A stretch of 64,000 bases of DNA. Source: Baylisascaris procyonis (taxonomy: Eukaryota; Nematoda; Chromadorea; Rhabditida; Ascarididae). The stretch spans positions 37,096 to 101,095 of the forward strand of contig JAZARR010000083.1 in NCBI GenBank assembly GCA_037389465.1, written 5' to 3'. The notes under the pieces were generated by a model. It searched no databases and was not told where the DNA came from. It saw only the letters and a list, made by a program, of their open reading frames with translations. Made by a program: the position numbers and the translations under genes. This document shows, piece after piece, positions 40,223 through 53,148 of this stretch. Numbering within the stretch: position 1 is the first letter of the stretch; each line of letters opens with the position of its first letter.

Positions 40223-40365
40223 CTGGATGTGCCCGCGGTAGGCTGATCGAATGTGCGACTTGTCTGAAGATGACTGCCACCATTCACAAGTACACCTTCA
40301 CTTTTCTCATGTTGCACTGATTGCGATTTCTTCAGTTTTTTTCTACCGAAGAACAATTTTTTCAT
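40223..40365 (-). CDS. First exon of a minus-strand gene (basic cytosolic N-terminus)
   Basis: Acceptor GTTCTTACAG, 6 bases of leader, then ATG at 40365 and 47 codons plus 2 bases to CCAG|GTATGT. Reads MKKLFFGRKKLKKSQSVQHE, then a Ser/Gly/Thr-rich part ending PTAGTS. There is no signal peptide. The strongly basic start suggests a membrane-associated or scaffold protein, but the family is not recognised. Downstream exons must lie below 40223, or beyond the genes there; none was found. Confidence 0.55.
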
Positions 40366-40756
40366 CGCCAGCTGTAAGAACTTCGTGTTGAGGGCAACAT
40401 TATTAAACAGGTTTGTAAAATTTATCGACGAGATCTTCCAAATATTGTCTTTTAGGTTTCACATCACCATCATAGAACTCAACATTTCGAAGCTCAAATT
40501 CAACACCACCCCTCCCCCCCCCCCCCTTCCTTCCTGCTATATTATAATTCAACAACAAAAAAAAAGAGGATTGAACCCGGGCAGAACCCTTTATTTAACG
40601 GAAGTTTTTTGTGCAAAATATCACCTTCAAAAAAAGGAGCACAGGCTGAATTTGGTGAGGAGAAGATCGATGAGGAAGTAAGGAAACACGATATCAATTA
40701 AATTGAAAGCACAATGAATATAACGAATCTATAGAAACTTTATGGAGGACGTTGTG

Positions 40757-41260
40757 CTAAGTGCCAAAGAGATGGGATTCCGTGTGTAGTATTGTGACAA
40801 TTGTATGGATCTGACAGTTTATAGAGTAGGTGACCATTGCTACAACATCGTGTAATTTTGAAAATGTTGCGGAAGCTGACGCTCCGAAAAATTGAAAAAT
40901 TAAAAAACAGAGCTGAAGTGAAAGAAATCATTTAGTACTTCCGTCGCATCTCTCGAACAACTGTTAAAACCTCTCTATGTAAGTGTTTCAAGAATAGTTT
41001 CCAGCAATAAATCAAGTTCATCGAAGTGAGCTTCTAAGGTGAAGATAATTTAACCTCATCTCGAGCAGGTGCATTCTGCATTCCCAACAAAAATTTGCTC
41101 AGCGTATTATTATTCTCAGTTTCCATGGTGCTCTCTATTCCCTGAACGTGAATGATGACGAGACTGTTAACTTGAAAGGGAAATACCGCTTGAACTTCTT
41201 CACATTGAATATAAACATCAAGAAAGAAAAACAAATCACCATCGCATATCGTTATTCGAT
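40757..41260 (-). CDS. 3' two exons of an unrecognised protein gene
   Basis: Minus-strand exon 41260-41055 (2+68 codons, phase 0 end) has acceptor GTTATTCAG and donor GATGAG|GTTAAA. It reads RITICDGDLFFFLDVYIQCE, EVQAVFPFQVNSLVIIHVQG and an N/E/T-rich tail. The next exon, 40912-40757 (52 codons with TAG), follows CACTTCAG in phase 0: LCFLIFQFFGASASATFSK ... SINCQIHTIV. The first exon is convincing. The second fits by phase, but a second frame is also open there. Alternating hydrophobic residues suggest a beta-rich extracellular domain. 5' exons not found. Confidence 0.48.
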
Positions 41261-42511
41261 CTGAATAACATAAGAATAGCACAGATCGACTAGAAAGCAA
41301 TCGTCAGATGACGAGTAAAAAGCGAGGCCATTTGTTACTCATTTGTAGGATATACTAGCATCTATGGTTTGTGGCTTCTATGCGCTAATTAGGTTTTAGT
41401 TCTTCTTCGAAACTATAGTAAGTGGAAGACGCATTGAGGTACTCAAGGGAGACGTATTCAACGTATGCAAGTGATGACAGTAGATTGCTTCTCACTCCAA
41501 ATGATGGCAGCTATTTTTTTCTGTTTGCAGATCGTCTTCACCAAATTCACTCGTCTTAATGAACAGCCGTCTGGTCAATTTCTAACTGAAGGTTTCACAA
41601 GGCACGGGAGAAATAAGCAAGTCTAGCGCTCTCTAGCTATATAAAATCCGAGGAGAATGTCACGCGATGAGAACTGACATTCGACTTTAAGTGACAATTT
41701 GATGGGGTATGCTCAACGGTGACACAAAAACTGGTGATGATGCATATTCAACAATATCGGGAGTGACGTCAAGTTGGGCTTAACTTCCAAATGAAGCGAA
41801 TTTGGTGGAAATAATCGCCGTTTATATTTTCTTCATGAATCTTTTCATAACATGTTTTGTGGTCGGTGTTCGACAAAAGCGAAGTTTGTACTCAGCTGAG
41901 ATTTGCACCGATTTTGTGTAGCGGTGAAACATTGATCTTGGAATGCTTGTGGGCCTTTGAATGGAATATAAATGGAACTTTATGGCCTTCTAAACTTTCG
42001 AGCGAAAAAAAAACTTTTTATCGTTGCGCTCGCAAAGGAACCCAATCAAGGCATTTATAAGCAAATAATGGAAAGCCGGTATGACAGAAACAGGAGGGAT
42101 CGTTGAAGGCAAGTGTTGAACTGTACTGCAACATCCAAAAAAAACTTCGACTTTAACGAACTTACTGCTGGGATCACGGCGGATGGGAAATGACTAATGT
42201 GGAGCTGCATGACAACATTGAAATTTTAGAGTGCTGCAGCTGTGACCATTGCATTAGAATGGTGTGGGAGAGGAGAAAAGGGGGGGGTAAATCCTACCGT
42301 CAATTAAACCAATGATGAGAGGATATGAACAGTTGTACCCTTTTAAGTAAATAAAGCAATAGAGCATCGCACTGGTGTTTGAATGGCAAAAAAAAAAAGA
42401 AATCGACTGAATTCAGTGGGCAATACAAATGCAAAATATCTGAAACACCTTGAAAAAAAACTGGTCAGAAAGTTCCACTTGGTCAAAAAAAGCGTTCTTG
42501 AGGACTAGTTT
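41261..42511. other. Presumed intron or 5' part of the 40757-41260 gene
   Basis: AT-rich. Should contain the missing 5' exon or exons of the gene ending at 40757. No signal-peptide-like start was found. Confidence 0.3.
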
Positions 42512-42757
42512 CTAGCGCTGAAATCGATACCTTCGAAGCCTGTTGAATCTCTTCTTAATCGTTCTACCCCCATATTCATAGTGAGGAACCATGCAGCAGA
42601 AAGGAAAATCTCTGACCTGAAAAACAAATGACAGCGTGAGGGGGCTGAATAAAGTTTTGCACAGACCTCATCTATGGAAGAACGAAGGGAAATTTCAGAA
42701 TCATAGGAAAATGGAGGTGTAGGTGGCGGAACCACGCCAGGCCAAGTTACTGTTTCA
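42512..42757 (-). CDS. Last two exons of an unrecognised gene with a basic C-terminus
   Basis: Minus-strand exon 42757-42667 (1+30 codons) follows TGTTGCATAG and ends GATGAG|GTCTGT. It reads ETVTWPGVVPPPTPPFSYDS then EISLRSSIDE. The last exon, 42616-42512, follows a very good TTGTTTTTCAG and gives 34 codons to TAG: VRDFPFCCMVPHYEYGGRTI, then KKRFNRLRRYRFQR. A Pro-rich spacer, a CC pair and a strongly basic end are the only features. Upstream exons not found. Confidence 0.52.
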
Positions 42758-45700
42758 CTATGCAACACGTCACAATAAGAGACGAGTGGAGAAGCCATCA
42801 GAGGAATTGACATGGTGTACATTTTCGCAATTCAGTGATATGACCAATTTTAAGAAATGATAAAGTATTCGCAATGCTGCAGTAATGTTTTTATGGACGC
42901 CGCCGCTAGCACAGTTCTTCTGTGAGGATCCATTTAAACTGTGCAAAAGCGCATAGTGGTGTTGTTGTGTATGCCCACATGTTTCAGTATGTGTATTTGT
43001 TTGCCTGGATATCCATCCGCCAGTCTTATCGCTGTCGCTGAAGTGAGAGGAATAAAGTTTGATGGAGGTGGTAGGTACTGTTGGGTGACACCTCATCGCT
43101 TAATCAATGTTGGTCTATAAAAGGAAGTGCAGATATTTAAACATCGAAAAAAATCGCATGCGCTCTGCATCTGAACACCGGCTTGGTTGCAAAAAACAAA
43201 AAAACAAAAAAACAACGATTTTTCTGCTGGAGATTTCTGCCAGCGGTCGAATTAATTACAAATTTGCAAGTCTATGACAGAGCATTGGGAAGGGTTAATT
43301 AAGAAATTAAGACATTGTCTCCCATATTTCTTGTTTGTTCGGAACTTATGAAATTGGTTGTTCAAATGGGAGTTTGCAAATTAACTGACACTCAGCTTAA
43401 TTAATTTTGTGATGGAGTATTCCGTAATGCAGTTTGATTTGTTGCAAAAGGGATACCAATTTTAAGGCTCATTTAAGTGTATAAAATTCTTTCGGAAGTT
43501 GATGCATCAAATTAATTTATAGTAAATAAGAGTATAACGTATGACTTTGTATATCCTTTAATCGTTAAATTTTATAAGTCGAATTGTTTTATTTGCGCTT
43601 TGAAGCTGCTGAACAGACAAACATATAACAGTGCATATAGACAAAGGTACTAATTTGATGTACTGCACTGTGTAGATTTGCAAAATTCTAAGAAGGCGTT
43701 CAGCATATTAAACGAAGTAGTTGTTGAAAGTTGAAGGAGAGTAATACGGAATGCGACGACATTCGCATTTGGTAGCATAGTGATGGGCGGGTATTAGCGG
43801 TTAAAAATCTGCTGCTCGTCGTTGAGCACGTTCCTCTCGCTTTTCATCCACACAAGGGTCCTCAGTGCGATTCATTGGCTCTTTTTCCCGTGGGAGGCGA
43901 ATCGGCAGCCAGCAGCCGTCACTGCTCCTTTTAGTAGCAACATCGATAGTCCTCCTTTGTTTAACGCAACAACCACTACGATTCGTTTGTAAAATTACTC
44001 ACACATTGCAATGAAAGGAAAACAATTGAAGGAGAGTGATAACTTCTCCTCCATGCTCCTCCATGCTCATATTATGCTTCTGACGTCAAAGCATTACACA
44101 CTAGAGCGTTCAAGACCGCATTATAAAATAGAAAAGCAATGGCTTCTGTGGAATTGCAAACCATGGAAAAAGTCGTATACGTATGGCTAGACGCGGAAAA
44201 TTTGAAATGTTTTGCGTATGAGAAGATTATGTGTGCTTCTAACATGAGTGATGGGATGCAAGTAGAAGTCACCCAGTCATACAAAATGAAAGTGATTTCT
44301 TTTTTACACTGAAATTATGAAATGATATGAAAAGAATGTTTATGAAGATTTACGTACCTAGTAGCAAATTTTTTTGTATGCGATGGACGAGGTTGCTAAT
44401 AGCCGACGAAAAAATCTAGTATCGCCAATTGATTGCTCTTTGCATCTTTCGCCCATCCTGTATTCCCGTTGTTTTTACCTGGGATCATATGCTTACACTT
44501 CTAGAAGTCATCGCTGCTGCAGTTCTTTTATTCAACTGATGGATCCACCACAAAATTGTAGCTCAAAATGGATTTCAAGCCTTCTCTTACAAGAATATAT
44601 TTTTCTGGCAGCATTGGGTATTTAGAAGATGCGATGATCTTTAGTTTCACTTGAAAAAAAAAACTGAAAGCTATGAGAACGGAAGGGGTGAACAATAAAA
44701 AAGCGATGCATAAGAATCTATCATTTGTGAAGACAAGTTTTCATTTGAAAAGGCAAGAAAAAGTCGAAGGGAAGCATAAATTCGTGACAACGCACGAATT
44801 GGCTTCATCTTAATTTACAAAGCTCTTCAGTGAGTGGATATGGGCAGCTCATATAATCTACGGAATGATATTGTCCAATAAGGGTTGGCCGGCTAACTTT
44901 CAGAGCTTCATCGCGGAAAGATGCACTGCTCAAAGAAGCACATACCAAAAAGCATTATGAACGAAGTATGCACTTCTGTATAATTAAGGAAAACCAATTG
45001 AGAGTAGACTTTTATTTCTGCCTTTTATGATTAGACCAAATCAAATGAAGGCCTCGAAAAATTATGAAGCAAATTGAAATACAAGTAACTATTTACAGTG
45101 TTACTTCTATGAGAAAACAGGTTCAGTGTGAGAACTGATTTCGTTGAATTATGGAATTATATTTTTATTGATTCCTTATTTTCGTTAACTTTACTTTATC
45201 GTTGGAAAACTTGACAAATTATCGGATGGTTTTAACAGCCTTACAGCGGTCATGTGAGGTAATTTTTGAACGTCAAATAAGTGAGGAAAAAGCAGATGAA
45301 GCAGATCATTAAATGAAAAGATGGAAATGGAACGAATGATTGATGAAATGAAGAGATAAAAATAAATCCATCTAAGAAATCAACGAAGAATGAAAAAAGT
45401 GCACTGACAATTGCAATGAGTGCGAATGTGTGTTGGTGACATAGTACATCTATGCTAAGCATTTTAGCGAGACAGAACGTTTTTTATTGGGCACTTGAAA
45501 AAATATGTGCATATTGAAGAATGGTGGGCAAACACGTTACGTGCCCATTGGGGTGACTCGAGACGCATATGAGAAGCACAATTTGCGATGGATGAAATAT
45601 GTGCGTAGCTATTGGCAGGCATGTCACCGCCCCCACATCGGCAGCCGGTTGGCACACACTTCCAGTTAGTGAGCAAGTGAAGCGATTTATGAGTGTATTT

Positions 45701-48175
45701 ATGTAGGAGGAAGAAGAGTATTTCCACTTTGAGAAATGCAAATGAAACGATGCGCTAAGAGATTTCAGATTGTGCAAATTACGAGGTGAATGAAATGGAG
45801 ATTGAATGACGTCATCAAGCTAATACCCTCCAATGAAAGATTTGCGAAAGACAATGCAGCATCCACAAAATCATTCTAAACTTCATCCAGTTTTATATAA
45901 CATTAAGTGGAAAGGAAATGAGAGAACGCAGCACTTCAGACAAAAGCAATGAAGAAATCGCAGCAGCTGCAATTTTGTTTTTTACTTTCAAACGATTCCA
46001 TTAAAATTTTTGCTTATATTCACGCACAGAAGTCAAAAGAATATTTGCATCTCTACGCAACGAGAAGCAATCCCGTCTCTTGCATTCTCGCTCTTCCTTC
46101 TGGAACGGCGGTCTCGCCTTGCTACGTCAAAGGACCAGTATGTAATTATTGACAGCTCCTCCTTTCAGTCTCTCGATGGATTTGTTCCAATTAGCGTTGT
46201 CATTGAGGCAATTTTTAATACATGCTCTAATATATATGGTGCAACTAAGTACAGTACAAAAACAACAATGTTTTTTGACACTGCAACGCTTATTCTTCCT
46301 TACCTATGCTTTCCTCTGTTTCAGAATGCTAAAGTTCCCCAAAGAGCGGCTTTAGTTCTGCAAGTGCTCTTGGAGTTAGCAATGAAGCTTTGTTGTTAAT
46401 TTATGCGTGGAAGATTACATCCAGTATGATCTTGAAAACACATCACGCACAACTCTAACTACTCTCTATAATTGAATTAGTTACTAACAACACAAGCATA
46501 TGTGAGAAAGTAAACATGTCGGAAAGTGCGCGGGGAGAAAATTTTGACAAACAACGAATATGAAAGAGAAGCATTCGAAATTGGAATAAAACCTTCAGGG
46601 AAAGTTGACCACATTATGGATGCCAAATATACACATGTTTCATAGGGAAGTTCAACGATGTTGCAAGTAAAGGAGAAAACAACGAAGAATTGTGCATTAA
46701 AAGTGCGCATGTTGGGCTGACAAGTTCAAAGGAAAAACAACAGGTTTATTGGAGGTGTGTTTCAGATAAATAGATATTGTTTAGGGAAGTATTTTCGTAT
46801 TTATGCTTACCTGCTTACCTCCTTTCCAAGTTCCCAGTAGCAATATCACTGATAAGATTTAACATCGTAATAATCGTCTGACAGGATTTATAATAATCGT
46901 TATAACATAAAAGAATGGGAGCGCAACGATGAACGTTTATGTAAAAATCTTTAAAGAACGCTTAGCAAAGAAGTAACTAGAGCAATCTAAGCCAATATAA
47001 ACAAAAGACGCCCCATCTAAATGTTTCTGATCCATCTTCAAGAAAAAGTCCCACTCGCAAAAATTGCCTTCATCTTTGTTGAAATTTACGAATCGCTCAT
47101 CGAGAACAGATGCTCTTCAAATACTACTAGATGGTTATTATTGTCGACTGCAACAACAGTTCAATCGTTGCACATTTAGTCTTCTCACAAACCTTTTCAT
47201 CGATTATTAACTATTTCAGATCAGTGCTAGACATTATTTAGATAGTAAAGATAGAAAGAGATGCATAAAATATATTTGCTGTATGACACGATGAGCAGGG
47301 AAGGGGTGGGGGGGTGGGGTGGGGGGAGATAGCAATAAATGTTGCGCGAAGCTGCTTTTCATATGCAATTTCTTGCTTGACAATATGCCTGAGCGAATAG
47401 TTCTCCAGCCAAACGAAAGGAATCACTGCGCTAAAGCATAAAAAACTATAGACATAGTTGTAGTGAAAGCTCAAAAATAAGATATGGATGTGCGATTTGC
47501 GTAATCATTCGCGTGAACCCAATCGTGAACCAGAAAGCCGTTATTGTGCTTAGTATTAATAAACAAATTTGATATGGCCAATTGCAACGCTCTTTTATTT
47601 TCATTTATGCAGCGTCGAAAAGATAAAAAACAAGCGTGTTAAATTTGCTCATCATTTGCAATAGTTTCGAAACACAATTAAATGATTCACAAAATCCATT
47701 TAATTGCGTCAACGATGATCTATGGCGCCATAAGTAGACCACTTCGTAACCTAGTAGAGCAAATAGAAATGCGACTCCAATCAGCGATAACATGGGTTAA
47801 TTCACGAAAAAAAAAAACACTGCATGACCCTGCTTACACAAATTCTTTTCCCTTCGATGAGCAGTTAAAAATGTGCTCCTATTCTTATCCCTGAATGCAA
47901 CGCCCGTGTAGCTGCAATTGTCTACAAACAATTATATCGCGTACGGCAAATGTTTCACTCAAACATTGCAGCTATATTTTCAAGGAAGAAGGACGTTTTC
48001 ATCACTACTTTCATCTTTCTTTATTACTCGTTACAATTTTCAATAGAATGAGAGGTTTAAAGCCCTCATATATCATAGGAAGAAAGCATAGTGAAATATT
48101 CATCTTATTGGCTCATTTGCAGATTACAAAGCTGAATAATCATTCAATAAGCATATCGCCATTAAAATTGCATCA
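42758..48175. other. Gene-poor stretch with weak exon candidates
   Basis: Three candidates are below the level of a call. (1) 44374-44625 (+): a Cys-containing ORF with a hydrophobic end (ISSLLLQEYIFLAALGI), GPI-like. (2) 46165-46217 and 46325-46399 (+): segments after strong TTTCAG acceptors whose phases agree in only one of the possible frames. (3) 47605-47793 (-): a 62-codon ORF with a hydrophobic start (MLSLIGVAFLFALLGYEVVY). G-rich tract at 47298-47327. Confidence 0.28.
47298..47327 (+). other. G-quadruplex-type motif
   Basis: GGG-AA-GGGG-T-G7-T-GGGG-T-GGGGGG on the plus strand. Potential structure only. Confidence 0.6.
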
Positions 48176-48436
48176 TTAAAGCAGAACTTTGTGATGGTGA
48201 GATGAATATCGGCTCAACGATGAAAGATCTTTCAAATGCACCGAAAGATTTTCTGAAATCTTCATAAAAACAATGCATATAATTGACAAAACGATGACAT
48301 GCAGATTACGCACACACTGCATTAAATTATCAACCAACTTTTCAAATATTTCAGCCAAAATACTGGCATCATTCGAGCACTCTTTGCAACTGCTCGCGAT
48401 TTCGATTAACGTGAATGTCATCCTAATTGTTTGCAA
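48176..48436 (-). CDS. Possible cysteine-rich exon
   Basis: Minus ORF of 86 codons with SSCKECSNDASILAEIFEKL then VDNLMQCV and a hydrophobic stretch. C-x2-C followed by an amphipathic helix and a Cys resembles the family X layout loosely. No strong splice sites frame it. Confidence 0.28.
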   Translation of the reverse strand: MQTIRMTFTLIEIASSCKECSNDASILAEIFEKLVDNLMQCVRNLHVIVLSIICIVFMKISENLSVHLKDLSSLSRYSSHHHKVLL

Positions 48437-48884
48437 CAGTTGAAGCCGTGCTGCGGTTGAAGACGAAAAAAATTCACAGAACCATGAAGTATCTGAAGCT
48501 CTTATCGATGATCGTCTCGAAATGGTTTATATGTCGAGTTGCTTCTGACTTCAGAATCCAGCGATGCATGTTGGACAGCGGATCAAAAGTGGGCTTGAGA
48601 CACAGACCTCCTCCACTTCGTTCCTTCAAACCAACCACTTATCCAAATGTTCATGAAATGTTAGAACTATGGGTAGTGACCGATTGCTTCATGAACATTC
48701 AACCAGGCTTGTTCTCCTCACATGTGACCAATGAGCACAAAAATTTGAGCACAACTTTGATGGTATTTACTTGTACCCATGACCTACCAACAAGATCGGT
48801 AGTCATCATTTAGCATTCTACGAATTGCATTTCATCGACATTTGCATTTGAGAGTTCACTCTATACGATGAAATACATTGGAAC

Positions 48885-49125
48885 TTGGTTTTAAAAAACG
48901 CAATGATAACTTCAACTACCGTAATCTGGAAAAGTGCAAGCCGTTCAGCGAAACGTTTACACATACAATTTGCTGATGAGAACGCCTTGGAAAAAGATGA
49001 AGAGGCTATTTTCCGCCAAATTAAATCAATTACGCACAAAATTGGGTTTTTTTTTTGTTTCAGAAAGTGCCTCAGTGAAGCAGAAAATCACGTACATGAA
49101 AATGGCCGCCGCTGAACTGGACCAA
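48885..49125 (+). CDS. One or two exons of an unrecognised, helix-rich protein
   Basis: Two readings are protein-like. 48885-49047 reads SAKRLHIQFADENALEKDEE then AIFRQIKSITHKIG. 49064-49125 follows an excellent polypyrimidine acceptor (TTTTTTGTTTCAG) and reads SASVKQKITYMKMAAAELDQ up to GTAAAG (phase 1 in, 0 out). The gap between them is only about 20 bases, too short for an intron, so they are either separate exons with another partner or one of them is spurious. The 49064-49125 exon is the better supported. Confidence 0.38.
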
Positions 49126-49167
49126 GTAAAGACGCAACGCATTTATATCACAATTCGCAGATGTTGA

Positions 49168-51361
49168 AAGTTACTGAAATTAGGTGTCACGCATATTACG
49201 TCAAGTGAAACAACACAAAATCTGAAGGTTGGGTGCGAAGTTTGCGTATGAAAGCCGGACGCATCTGCTAATTTGCCAAACATTCTTCGTCGATTGGCGT
49301 ACCGTCACGTTGCACACAACCACAGCAAATAAATATAACACACACATTCACGACACGCACACACAGACTCACGTGCATACATGTGCACATGTGTTGCGTA
49401 TGAGTGCATATACGCGTGCATAACGCGCGTAACATACACGTAGGTGCATGCTGCGATGACACAGACTAAGCATAAACTGGTAACACAGACAACTATGGAG
49501 GGATGGGTTTTGCCTATAATATCACTTTCCAAGTGCACAAAAGCGCTAAAAAAATACTTGAGGATAAACTGTTTAGTTGAAATTTTTAATGGAAAATTAT
49601 GCAAACTTCTGCAAAATGAGATGAAGTGACCCGTGTTCTATTTGTGATGAAAGTAAACGATGCATGCGGCCAAATTTTTATGAGGTATGCTCTGTGTACA
49701 CAAAATATTGCTAGCTAGACTCGAAAAAATATTTAACGATTTTATTTTTTTCGCGCTGTCCAAGAGTCGATAATTTTTCTCATCGCAGATTCCACTTAGG
49801 CTCCCAACTTCCGCCTTATTTTCATCTGGTTGGTGGTGCTTCGATGGGGTCTTTACCTTGTCGTATAGCGCAATTTTCGTCAACACCGGATGAGTGCAAT
49901 TTAGTTCGAGCAATTGCATTCCATAATATACTGGAACATTCCTGCTTCCATGCAAACTAATGCATTTTCATGCATCTCATTTGCAAAGAAAGCCGCATAA
50001 TCTAGCTCCACGCCCTCTCCCCCTTTGCCATCCCACTCGTTAAATGCGACGCCATCTAAGTCACTGGGCAATCATTAAACACTGAGCATATTACAATGTC
50101 GCTTGTAATTCTAGAATGTACAATGATAAATGTGAGAATTCTGTTCAATTTCGATTATTAAGGACAGGAAATAAAGGTAGAGACATTTTATAAAGTAATC
50201 GTAAGTTTATTCAAAAGCTTTTTTTGCACATAACAGGAAGTTTATTAAAAAGTTTTTCTTGCACAAACTCCCAATTGAAATGTTAATCACTACAACATGT
50301 CAGCAAACCTAGCGTAGTGACTCATCATATTTGTCGCGTATTATATAAACACATATCAACAGCTCTTCATTTTTTTCCTAACGTCGGCAAAGAGAGCAGA
50401 AAAATTTGAATAGATGTAGTGCATAAATGTCGTCATAAATGATAGTAATATACATCAAATTCGTGTCAGTTCTACTGCAGTAGGCGGAGTATATCTGATA
50501 GGTTTAAGGCAAGAGTAATCAGCGAGTCAGTTAAAGATAAGAAGTTATCTGGCTGGTGAGGAAGTTGGCAACTGTCATCAAACAACATACCATCCCACTC
50601 GTTAAATGCGTTTACAATATACCGATGCAGGTTTTTTTATAAAAAGAAGTGGTTTTCGTGGAAGTAAAATGGAACACGAATACCCACCAGAGCAATTGCA
50701 ACGATCGAACGTTTATGTAAATACGACAGGCTCTAGTTGTGTTCGCTTGACGTTACTAGGCGGTTGATGTCGGAGAAATGTGGAGGGCATGAAGGAGATG
50801 GAAGGCGATTTTCAATTCGCAATATAGCTTTATGGCACTCACTCGCTTTCGCGATCTATAAATCAAAAGCACATAAACAATTCACTAGCAATCCAGTTAT
50901 GGTGAGAGCACAATCGATGAGAACAATTCGCCTGCCAATTCACCGAAATTATTGCCATTTTGCCAATTACTTCCAGTCGAAACGGCTTGTTTTCTTCATT
51001 TCACTGAGAATCGTTGACTACGAGGCAGTACAATGGAAATGAGAGCGATGAGATCGCAGCATTCCAGTTGGTTTGATTTTTCTGCTCTCCGGCATGTTCT
51101 TTTGTTGCATTCTCCTGACATGAACACTGTATAACTGATCTCGGCTACGAAGTGTCGCAGAATTCGTTCGTTACATTTTGACTTACGGCTTGGTAACATC
51201 AGCATATCTCATACGTCACAGAGACCACACCCTGAGGAAATGATTGGGTCCTCTCCATATTCATTCACTTGCGCAAACGTATATTTATACACGCATCACA
51301 TACATCACAGACACAATATAAACAGACAGACACATGCGTGCACATATACGAGCTCACATGC
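49168..51361. other. Intergenic, short repeats only
   Basis: CA-rich words at 49316-49390. A 21-base direct repeat occurs at 50028-50048 and 50590-50610. A two-copy 35-base tandem (AAGTTTATT...TTGCACA) lies at 50202-50270. No exon is supported. Confidence 0.4.
50028..50610. repeat. 21-base exact direct repeat, 562 apart, with an inner tandem
   Basis: CCATCCCACTCGTTAAATGCG is present exactly at 50028-50048 and 50590-50610. Between them, 50202-50236 and 50238-50270 are diverged tandem copies. Could be long direct-repeat ends of a small element or chance remnants. Confidence 0.5.
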
Positions 51362-51380
51362 GCACACGACACACACACAA

Positions 51381-51420
<40 letters not shown>

Positions 51421-51423
51421 CAC

Positions 51424-51469
<46 letters not shown>

Positions 51470-51800
51470 CACACACACACACACACACACAGACTTATGT
51501 GGTCACACCTACACGTATACGCACGTACACACATACGCCCGCCCGTACACACACATACACAAACACATGCACACGTACACGTTCACACACACGTATGTTT
51601 ACACACAAGCACACGCGCACATACACACACACACACACCACACACACGCGCACACACGCACACACACGCGCACGCACGCACACACACGCACGCACGCACA
51701 CACACGCACACACGCACACACACGCACACACGCACACACGCACGCACACACACACACACACACACACAGCACACACACACACCCACAAGCACATACACAC
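51362..51800. repeat. (CA)n-rich tract with CGCA variants
   Basis: About 440 bases of alternating purine-pyrimidine CA units, interrupted by CGCA words at 51630-51750 and a non-repeat island near 51490-51600. The poly-His/Thr and poly-Cys/Val ORFs on both strands are artefacts. Confidence 0.96.
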
Positions 51801-53018
51801 ATGTACATGCATGGATTCATACATGCAGCATGAAAGCACAGGCACAACACAGTATGGAACAACAACGTGGGTAGCTAACGATCAATAAACGAAACAGTGA
51901 GTGATGACTTGGCAGCAGAGACATCCATCAACTTTAGTGTGCGGAAGTGGCACAAGGCAGTGCTTCCTTGATTGGTTTGCGTTGCTTTTTGGTCGTAATG
52001 TTCGGACGGCATGCTGTATGTGCTTCACTAACAACTATCTCGGCAAATTATGAGCGGTTGTTGTCTTAGAAACTGACTCCATTTAGTTCGAATTTTTCAA
52101 CAGATTTCTTAGGCAGCATCTAGTGAAACATTTTAGTCACCCCTTTTCTCAGAAAGTTATCTGCGAATGTTTTTGCCTTCAAAGATTTTCGAAAAACTGG
52201 GAGGTCGAGACAAAATTTCTTTTGGAAAATTGTAAGATCAAGGTCTACAACGCATTCAAGATTGGACGGAACCAGATGGATATTGGCTTCCTGCGGCTTC
52301 TCGTATACATCGCATCAGTGGTTTTTGAGTGTTTTTTTCGATGCAGTTTTTTATATAGCTTCACGCTAGCGACGAGTGGCATATGCCACGACGTGTTTGC
52401 TTTATATGCTCAATGCAAGGCAGCAGTAGTTGAAAGTTGAAAGACCGCCGCAACTTCTTTGCCTCTGAAGGCCTCCTAAGAGATACACTAGGCTTGACTG
52501 GATCGTTTCATGATTTAGAATGGGGGAAAAACTTATTGAGGTCTCATACGACAGGAATAGTAGCAATTCTGACACGGAAAGTATGGATAAACGGTAGCCT
52601 CAAAATTAATTGAGAATAAGCTGATCAGCTTTTCAAGGGCCAACTGCGCATTTCGAATACTAGAGATACTCCGCACTTCCTTTTCCTCTTAAAGTCATAA
52701 TGGTGAGCATTTGCGGTACTTATGAACAATTACGTTATTTTTAATAGGATTGTCGCGATTTCTTTCTCGTATGCAGAAGATGAATCTAATTTCTATCATT
52801 TGCAACAGAATACTTTTTCGTTACCTCTTCAGTTTGCTTTAAAAGCTCGAAAACTGATGCGATTTATTATTAGTCTTCTGGAAGATTATCCTTTTATCGG
52901 AGCAGACAAATTTATAAGCCTCTTTGCTAAGCAGACGAGCTTTTATCCAACAAGAGTATTCGTATTCAAAATATAAGGAGAACCGATACATGACAGGTTT
53001 ATTCAAGCACGAGAACGC
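51801..53018. other. Unassigned; plus ORFs at 52123-52440 and 52722-52976
   Basis: 52123-52440 is open for 105 codons with several Cys (CECFCLQRF; GICHDVFALYAQCKA) after a TTTTAG at 52135. No family recognised and no second exon. Confidence 0.27.
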
Positions 53019-53148
53019 TGCAGACTAGAGCTGCCTTGCAGCAAAAATCGACTAAGGACAAGACCAACCCTACAAAGCAGATTACCCCATATGCGGAGCT
53101 CACGAACCCGGGAAAGCCGAGTCACCTCAAGGTCATCGTTCAGCGATG
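53019..53148 (+). CDS. Isolated exon of a conserved-looking protein
   Basis: Opens after GCTGCAG (53019) or CCTTGCAG (53040) and closes at CGATG|GTACGT, phase 2. Reads QKSTKDKTNPTKQITPYAEL then TNPGKPSHLKVIVQR, with C/G-ending codons (ACC, CCG, CTC, ATC) unlike the AT-rich surroundings, which suggests a well-expressed gene. The next exon was not found; joining to the acceptor at 53332 would create a stop. Confidence 0.45.

Noticed and set aside
40566..40590. GGATTGAACCCGGG resembling a tRNA T-arm on the minus strand
   Set aside because: No matching acceptor or anticodon stem around it.
45464..45777. Two overlapping minus ORFs of 87 and 97 codons
   Set aside because: Same bases in two frames, no splice context, no motif; cannot choose either.
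49316..49450. CA/GC palindromic words as a CRISPR-like or regulatory array
   Set aside because: No constant repeats with unique spacers; just low-complexity CA-rich sequence in a eukaryotic genome.
51240..51888. Overlapping ORFs rich in His/Thr (+) and Cys/Val (-)
   Set aside because: All frames of a CA repeat stay open; no splice sites or non-repeat domain.
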